Positions 17,721 to 24,100 of a stretch of 25,454 bases of DNA are shown here, in pieces. Both the position numbers and the translations under genes were made by a program. Where the stretch lies: NCBI GenBank assembly GCA_964586775.1, contig CAZPJD010000282.1:1-25454 (forward strand), given 5' to 3'. The notes below the pieces were generated by a model, which was not told where the DNA came from, did not search any database, and saw only the letters and a program-made list of their open reading frames with translations. Origin of the DNA: JADLEX01 sp964586775. GTDB lineage: Bacteria > Lernaellota > Lernaellaia > JACKCT01. Position 1 is the stretch's first letter. Each line of letters starts with the position of its first letter.

Positions 17721-18032
17721 ATGCACGCGGAAATCACCCAGTCCGACATCGCCGTCAACCTTCTCATTCTGATCCTGTCCACGTTCTTGGGACTGGGTCT
17801 GATTCGGCACGTCTCGAAGCTGCTGCACACGCCGCTCATGGCTCTGACGAACGCCATCTCCTCGGTGTCGGTCGTGGCGGCCCTGATCGTGCTGTCCTAT
17901 CCCAACAACCCCGGCTTGATTTTGGCGCTCGCCACGATCGGCGTGGCGCTCGCGATCAGCAACGTGGTCAGCGGGTTCATGATCACCGAACGCATTCTTC
18001 GCATGTTCAAGAAAAGCGACGGGGGTAAGTAA
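17721..18032 (+). CDS. pntAB: NAD(P) transhydrogenase subunit alpha part 2 (membrane domain II segment)
   Basis: The product has 103 residues with about three hydrophobic helices (NLLILILSTFLGLGLI, SVVAALIVLSY, LILALATIGVALAISNVVSG) and the conserved end GFMITERILRMFKK. It forms the first helices of the proton-conducting domain II. A ribosome site is given by the purine-rich CGGGAGA before the ATG. Its TAA abuts the GTG start of pntB with no gap. Confidence 0.94.
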   Translation: MHAEITQSDIAVNLLILILSTFLGLGLIRHVSKLLHTPLMALTNAISSVSVVAALIVLSYPNNPGLILALATIGVALAISNVVSGFMITERILRMFKKSDGGK

Positions 18033-19433
18033 GTGGAAACTCTTCTCGCAACCCTCGCAGGGTATCTGTACGTCGTATCGGCCGTCCTTTTCGTGCTGTC
18101 GCTCAAGTGGATGAGCGCCGTCAAAACCTCGCGCATGGGCAACGCCGCCGGAACGATCGGCATGGTCCTCGCCATCGGCACGACGCTGCTGGCGTATCAC
18201 GTCGACCGCGTGGATCTGCTGCTCATCGCCGCGGTGGTCGGCACGGCGATCGGCGTGCCCATCGCGCTGAAACTCCCGATGACGGCGGTGCCTCAGCGAA
18301 CGGCGATGTCGCACGCCTTCGGCTCGCTCGCCGTGGCTCTGATCGGCATGGCGGAGTACTACCAGCGACTGCCGACCCACGAGCACAACCTCTCGGCGTT
18401 CGTCACGGCGGTGCTGTCGGTCGAGATGATGCTGGGATTCCTGACGTTTACCGGTTCGGTGATCGCGTTCCTCAAGCTCCAGGAGACGATCTCGGGCAAG
18501 CCGCTCATCTATCCCGGACGCAATTACGTGAGCATCGGCGTGCTCGTGCTGGCGCTGTTCGCCATCATCGCGCTCGTCATCGACCCGACGCATTCCGCGC
18601 TCGTTTTGGTGATTATGGCGCTCGCGCTGGTGTTCGGGTTCCTGCTCGTCATGGGCATCGGCGGCGCGGACATGCCGACGGTGATCGCGATTCTGAACTC
18701 CTACGCCGGTCTATCGGCCGCGGCGCTCGGCTTCGTGCTCAACAACAAACTCCTGATCGTCGCCGGCACGTTGGACGGCGCGTCGGGATTCATCCTCGCG
18801 ATCCTGATGTGCAAGGCCATGAACCGATCCTTCGTCAACGTCCTTTTCGGCGGCCTCGGCCAGACCGTGAGCGGCGAAGGGACGGCGGTGGTCGGCGACA
18901 TCAAGCCGCTTTCGACCTCGGACGCGTATCTCATGCTCGAGGGAACGAACTCCGTTGTCTTCGTGCCGGGTTACGGCATGGCCGTGGCACAGGCTCAGCA
19001 CGTGGTGCACGAGTTGGGGCAGATTCTGGAAAAGCAGGGCACCGCGGTTCAGTATGCGATCCACCCCGTCGCGGGCCGCATGCCGGGGCACATGAACGTC
19101 CTTCTGGCGGAAGCCGGCGTGCCATACGAGCAGCTCGTGGAAATGGACATCGTGAACACCACGATCGATTCGGTGGACGTGGCGATCGTCATTGGGGCCA
19201 ACGACGTTGTGAATCCCGCCGCCAAGGAAGACGAAAAGAGTCCACTCTACGGAATGCCGATCATCGATGTCGACCGAGCGCGCACGGTGATCGCGATGAA
19301 GCGCTCCATGCGCCCCGGCTTCGCCGGTGTCGAGAATCCGCTCTTCTACAAGAACAATACGCGCATGCTCTTCGGCGACGCCAAACAGATGCTCACGCAG
19401 CTCGTCGCTGAGTTCAAGGAAGCGGAAAGCTAA
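18033..19433 (+). CDS. pntB: NAD(P) transhydrogenase subunit beta (domains II-III)
   Basis: The product has 466 residues and a GTG start directly after the pntAB stop. The first ~270 residues hold about eight or nine membrane helices of domain II. The remainder is the NADP(H)-binding domain III with VVFVPGYGMAVAQAQHVVHE, IHPVAGRMPGHMNVLLAEA, VAIVIGANDVVNPAA and GMPIIDVDRARTVI, all diagnostic. With pntAA and pntAB it makes a complete enzyme that uses the proton gradient to produce NADPH. No U-tract terminator follows; a REP-like palindrome lies 13 nt after the stop. Confidence 0.96.
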   Translation: METLLATLAGYLYVVSAVLFVLSLKWMSAVKTSRMGNAAGTIGMVLAIGTTLLAYHVDRVDLLLIAAVVGTAIGVPIALKLPMTAVPQRTAMSHAFGSLAVALIGMAEYYQRLPTHEHNLSAFVTAVLSVEMMLGFLTFTGSVIAFLKLQETISGKPLIYPGRNYVSIGVLVLALFAIIALVIDPTHSALVLVIMALALVFGFLLVMGIGGADMPTVIAILNSYAGLSAAALGFVLNNKLLIVAGTLDGASGFILAILMCKAMNRSFVNVLFGGLGQTVSGEGTAVVGDIKPLSTSDAYLMLEGTNSVVFVPGYGMAVAQAQHVVHELGQILEKQGTAVQYAIHPVAGRMPGHMNVLLAEAGVPYEQLVEMDIVNTTIDSVDVAIVIGANDVVNPAAKEDEKSPLYGMPIIDVDRARTVIAMKRSMRPGFAGVENPLFYKNNTRMLFGDAKQMLTQLVAEFKEAES

Positions 19434-19446
19434 GACCCTCGCCGTT

Positions 19447-19473
19447 CCCCTCTCCCGCGCGGCGGGAGAGGGG
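19447..19473. repeat. Second copy of the REP-like palindrome (inner part)
   Basis: CCCCTCTCCCGC (19447-19458) and GCGGGAGAGGGG (19462-19473) flank a 3-nt centre. This is almost the same inner palindrome as at 6886-6912, but the outer arms are only partly kept. It lies right behind pntB and may help end or protect the pnt transcript. Confidence 0.7.
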
Positions 19474-19505
19474 CGACGCGCGACGCGTGCCCGGGTGCGC
19501 TCGCG

Positions 19506-19679
19506 TCAGCGTTTCGAGCCCATCGCCCGGTCGAAGACGAAGTTCGGCATCGCCTGCCCCGCGCGCATGATCGCCGCGAGCTGCCACGGAAACGCGTGGT
19601 GCGCCGCTTTCGACCGGATGGCGCGCCAGATCTCGCCCGCCGCCGCGTCGGCCGTCTCGACGTAGTCGAAGAACCTTTC
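19506..19679 (-). pseudogene. Truncated C-terminal remnant of a short-chain dehydrogenase
   Basis: Read leftwards, about 55 codons encode FFDYVETADAAAGEIWRAI, then AAHHAFPWQLAAIMRAG and MPNFVFDRAMGSKR, ending in TGA (19506-19508). The FPWQ...P.FVFDR pattern is the C-terminal tail of a group of bacterial SDRs (usual length about 250 residues). The frame is blocked by a TGA immediately upstream of FF at about 19680, where homology-like sequence stops, and no SDR N-terminal motifs follow. This is the stump of a gene cut by an insertion or deletion at the edge of the atypical region. The codon usage matches the host core, unlike the flank beyond 19680. Confidence 0.6.
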
Positions 19680-19962
19680 GCTTCAGGAACTCGACGCGCA
19701 GAGTGGAAAGCACTTGGCGAATCCGCGCAGTTGCGATGACTCGGGAATCGCCAACCAAAACTGGTCATCTCTGCGCGCCGATGGGCGCACCACGTACCGA
19801 GATCCGATCGGGTTGGTTTTCGAAGAATAAAATCGATCGCAACATGAATAATATATATTTATAGACATTTTCGCAAAATCAAATCTCCGCCTTGACACCC
19901 ACTTTGTGTAAGAAGTAAGTGTCATTAATGCCTCGGTGAATGCAAAATCTGGAGGTTTGATC
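19680..19962. other. Non-coding junction region with AT-rich stretch
   Basis: Between the SDR stump and the next gene there is no convincing reading frame. From about 19820 to 19890 the sequence is clearly AT-rich (ATGAATAATATATATTTATA), in contrast to the core. A possible promoter lies at 19892-19921. No tRNA, integrase or direct repeat that would mark an attachment site was seen. Confidence 0.5.
19892..19921 (+). promoter_or_regulatory. Possible promoter of the 247-aa gene
   Basis: TTGACA (19892-19897) is followed after 18 nt by TAAGTG (19916-19921), a perfect -35 and a poor -10 box. The leader to the ATG at 19963 would be about 35 nt. Confidence 0.4.
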
Positions 19963-20706
19963 ATGGTAAAGCGTACGCCGGTGAAGAAAGCTCTTGCGAA
20001 CAAGGCGGTAGTCGGGCATGCGCCGCAAGACGCGGCTCTTTCCCCCAAAGAAGCTAGGGCGCTGGACGATGCTGTAGCCTATATCAACGGACGGATGAAC
20101 ATCGCTTCCGTTTCCGTCATCGAGGTCGGCCAGTACCTCCTCAGTCACTTTTTCGGCGACGATCCCTCGAAGGCCTTGGACCGCGGTTCCCGCAAGGGGC
20201 TCTCCCTCCGCAAGCTCGCCGAGCACCCGGACATTCCGCTCACCTACTCCGCCCTCTCCCGTGCGGTCTCGGTGGCTGTCCAGGAGAGGCATCTACCTGC
20301 TGTTGCAACGTTGCAACAGACGACCGCGAGTCACAAGATCCTTCTCCTCTCCATCGACGAAGCCCCTGACGGGGACGTGAACAAGGCGATCGAAATCAAG
20401 AAGAAATACATCGCGCGGATCGAGAAGGAACATCTTTCCGTGCGGAGGTTCCGCGATATCCTCGAAGCGGACGGCTTCCTGAAACTGCGGGGTCTTGGGG
20501 CTATCGAGAACGAGAACGAACGCAAACTCCTCCGCTCCGGTTTCCACAAGCTCGTTGATCCCTTGGAGTCCATTGTCGCACTCGACGTGAAACGCATCCT
20601 GGATCTCCCATCTACGAACCTCAAGAGCGCTTACGACACGGCAAAGAAAGCGCGCATGCGTCTTGAGGCGATCATCAAAGGGATGGAGGCGAGGTTGAGG
20701 CCCTGA
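19963..20706 (+). CDS. Unrecognised 247-residue protein, possibly DNA-binding
   Basis: The start at ATG 19963 is supported by GGAGG 7 nt upstream. I do not recognise a named family. Visible features are a basic N-terminus (MVKRTPVKKALANK), a helical segment ALDDAVAYINGRMNIASVSV, then GQYLLSHFFGDDPSKALDRG and a block that looks like a helix-turn-helix (LSLRKLAEHPDIPLTYSALS, roughly residues 82-101). The C-terminal third is rich in Lys, Arg and Glu and predicted helical. This layout recalls uncharacterised island/plasmid-associated proteins of myxobacteria-like genomes, and loosely ParB-like accessory proteins, but that is only an impression. A perfect 20-bp palindrome lies inside the coding sequence. 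It stands alone between the SDR stump and the Tc-toxin gene. Coding status is secure from frame length and ribosome site. Confidence 0.75.
   Translation: MVKRTPVKKALANKAVVGHAPQDAALSPKEARALDDAVAYINGRMNIASVSVIEVGQYLLSHFFGDDPSKALDRGSRKGLSLRKLAEHPDIPLTYSALSRAVSVAVQERHLPAVATLQQTTASHKILLLSIDEAPDGDVNKAIEIKKKYIARIEKEHLSVRRFRDILEADGFLKLRGLGAIENENERKLLRSGFHKLVDPLESIVALDVKRILDLPSTNLKSAYDTAKKARMRLEAIIKGMEARLRP
20300..20319. repeat. Perfect 20-bp palindrome inside the 247-aa gene
   Basis: CTGTTGCAACGTTGCAACAG is its own reverse complement, with no mismatch and no spacer. It encodes part of PAVATLQQTTAS. The TGTT...ACGT...AACA outline resembles a lengthened parS-type centromere site, but the internal bases differ. 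Confidence 0.6.
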
Positions 20707-21129
20707 ATCTCGAACAAATCGATCAATTTGAGAGAGCCGCAACATCAAATTCGACTGTCCGACTCGTAGGCCGCGTGCGGCGCCGCGTCGCTAAGGACCG
20801 CCAACACTCTAGCTAAGTCAGGGGTCTGTGCGCTTGATCGGCGTCGGGCTTAACGCGGTTGCACGTTATTTGGCATTTTTTATCGTTGGGGGCGCTAGCG
20901 CGATCGACCGAAGTGTCCAAGAGCATCACTCGATTTGATTCGGCATGCCGAACGTTGTTTCCCGATTATGCATAATTAATAGTGGCATTTTGCCGGCAGG
21001 CGGCGGTTGACAGTCCACGCGCAAAGTCGTATGAACGATGTGGATCCACGGCTCGAAAATGAATTATATATTTGTCTACGATATTGAGTGATGCTTGGAG
21101 CGGTCATTTAATATAAGGACGGTCGAAGA
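20707..21129. other. 423-nt intergenic region without recognisable genes
   Basis: The region has mixed composition with AT-rich parts (around 20860-20990 and 21055-21115). It holds a 10-bp palindrome GCGCTAGCGC near 20891-20900. TATAAG at 21112-21117 could be part of a -10 box or simply the AAGGA ribosome site of the next gene; no matching -35 box is visible at proper distance. No terminator with a T tract is clear after the 247-aa gene. Nothing else can be supported. Confidence 0.5.
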
Positions 21130-24100
21130 ATGCGTGCTCAAATGCTCGGACTGCACGTACGCGGATCAAAGGTCGCTGAATTCCATCGTCAATTGAGGGC
21201 GCTGGGATACTCGATCCCCGACGCGGAATTTAAGGCGCGTCTCTTCGGCACAGCAACCCGTGACGCGGTCAAACTGTTTCAGAAACGGTCTGGACTGAAG
21301 GTCACCGGGTCTGGCGACGTGGAAACGCAGACTGCGCTGCGCTCCGTGATGAGCCGGGAGTCCGCTGCTCCAAAAGGAGACTCTGGGACGCTGGCGGAAA
21401 GCACGGCTTCGCATTCCGACCAGGGAACGGTGTCTGGTCGTCTCTTTTTTCGTGACGGAACGAACCCGTCACAGGTCGAAGTTCGTTTGTACAACCGGGT
21501 TTTCGCCGCGAGAGACATCTTGCTTGCCGGCGGCAGCACCGATACGAGCGGCCGCTATAGTATGCATTATGAAATCCCTCCGGGAGATTCGCTCCTTGAG
21601 CTCCGTGCAGTCTCCACCAGCGGAGCTGAAATCCCCATTTCGAAAGTCCGCCGCGAGGCGAAAAAAAATGCGAATTGGAATCTGTTTGTGCCGAACAGCA
21701 TGCAACGCCCGGCGTCGGAATACGATCGCCTGATGAGCGCCTTGGCGGAGCAGGATGTATTGCTGTCGAAACTGTCCGCGCTGCAAGAAGCGGGAAAAGT
21801 TCGTGAATTATCACTCCTTCATCTGGCAACCCGTTGGGACGCGCGGTTGATTGCGGTGGCCGTGATTTCGGCCCAAAAATTTCGGCGGTTGAGAATGCGT
21901 CACGATGTGCTGTACGCACTTCTTCGATCGGGTCTTCCTCACGATGAGCGGTTGCTGGCCGCGGTCGGCGCCGATATCGTCGAGGAGACGCTTCGACAGG
22001 CAAACTCCGTCGGGATCGTCGCCCTGTCCGACAGTGTCATCGCGGGCGCGATCGAAAGCCATCTTCTCCTTTCCTCTTCCGTCGGCACGGAGGTGCTGAA
22101 ATCGACCAGGTCTCCGGGGGCGGTGTCGACATTCGGGGAGATGCTCCAAAGAAGCGGCCTGACAGAGGCGCAACAGTCCCATTACCTCGCGACATACAGG
22201 GGATATCTGCATTCCGGTGAGGAAAATAAAAATTTTTGGACGATGCTGGCGCAGTTGCAAAGCGAGGGACAAAACGTCTTCAGCGATACGGATATCCAGC
22301 GGCTCCGGCAGCAAACCAGGTTGGGACGTCTGACGCTGAACAACGCCGGTTTGGTCGAGTCCGTGATGAACGGACTCCAGCCGGCGGACGACCTTTGGGT
22401 TCTCGCGGATCAGAATTTTCATGAGCCGGAGACCTGGTCGTCCCGCCTGGATACACTGGCCGGTGGCAACAGCGCGCTGCTGGAGAAGATCATTCCGTCC
22501 GCGTACGCCGACGAAGACCTCGATGCCCGCAAGAACGCCTATTGCCAGGACCTCGCGTCCTACGTCGCCTCGAGTTTCCCAACCAGAGTGGTTGCGCGAA
22601 AAATCGGCGTGGACGCCGGAATGATCGATCTGGGCTCGTCGCTGAACGAACCCGTGCGGGACTTACTGCTCGGCATCACGGGCGCCGGCGGCGATTTCGA
22701 ACTCGGGACCAGTCGCATCGTCGACACCGAGGCGCCGTTTTCCGCGGCGGCCCCCGAGGTCCTTGCCGCCGTCAAGCGGCTTCAGAGACTCTTCCGGATT
22801 TCCCCCACGGACAGCGCGCTCGCCGCGCTGCATGCATCAGGGATTCAGTCGGCCCATGAAGTCGCGTTGATGCCGCGCGAAAAGTTCGTCGAAGACTACG
22901 GAGAGAGCTTTTCAAACGACGAAGAGGCTCTGGCGGTTTACCGGGCGGCGCGACGGATCGATGTCGCCGCAACGGTGCTCGGCTCGTCAATCTTCAACGC
23001 ATGGAATCGGGTCGTCCTGCCTCCCATGAAAGGCGGGCAACACGAAACCGTCAAGATCGCCATTGCCCAGAAAGCGCCGGAGGTGGTGTCGCTCGCAGGC
23101 ACGGGAGGTTTCTGCGACTGCGAGCACTGCCGGTCGGTTCTGAGCCCCGCCGCGTACTTCGTGGACCTGTTGGACATGCTGGACACGAAGCCTGAAGGAG
23201 CTTCGCCTCTTCACGCCCTGACGGAGCGCCGGCCCGATCTGCCGAATCTGCCGCTGACCTGCGAAAACACGAACACCGTGATGCCTTATATCGATATCGT
23301 GAACGAAATTCTCGAATACATCGTCGCAGAGGGCGCGCTCGACGCGGACGCGGCGATGGACACGAAAAACGCCGCGACCGAAGACCTGTTGGCGGAGCCT
23401 CCGTACGTCAATCGAACCGCCTACGAAATTCTGAACGACGCGAGGCCGCGCGTCGGACTCCCCTTCGATCTCGCCAGGGAGATGTCGCGGCGGTTTGCCG
23501 ACCGCTTCGACATGCCGCTCTGGAAACTGATCGACGTGTTTCGTCCGAGCGACAAGGTGACGCCGACCAATGTTCGCGTTGCCTCGACGGGAAACGTTGA
23601 CGTTTCCTCCGCTCCCAGTTCGATCGACGGCGTCGCGCTGCAATCCAGCGACCGCGTCCTGCTGAAAAACCAGACCGACGCGAAGGAGAACGGCGTGTAC
23701 GTGTTCGCCGGCGAGGCCGCCGCGATGACGCGCGCCGCGGACGCCGACAGCGCCGAAGACCTGCAAGAGCTCTGGGTCGTCGTGGACGACGGCACGGAAC
23801 AAGGGAAATGGTGGGGCGTCTATGAAAGGGAGATCGCCCTGGGCACAGACGCCGTGCATTTCGTGCGCGGCCTCAATCGCACTTCGGTCTTCACGGAGTT
23901 TCTGGGGCTTTGCGAGGCCGAGATCCAGCTATTCTCCGACGATTACTCCGTGGCCGGCAAATGGGGCGCGTTGTACGGCTATGCCGGCGACAGCGAGGCG
24001 CTGACGGCGCTCTCGGGAAGCGCCAAAACGCTCGCTGATCGTTTGGGGATCAGTTATCTCGACCTGGCGGCCGTGACGGATACGAGTTTCGTCAACCCCC

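Noticed and set aside
19683..20048. A 121-codon minus-strand frame spanning the AT-rich region before the 247-aa gene
   Set aside because: It overlaps the supported start of the 247-aa gene and has no ribosome site or domain pattern.
20300..20319. A confident parS site
   Set aside because: The outline is similar but the site is longer and differs internally, and no parA or clear parB is seen. It is reported only as a palindrome.
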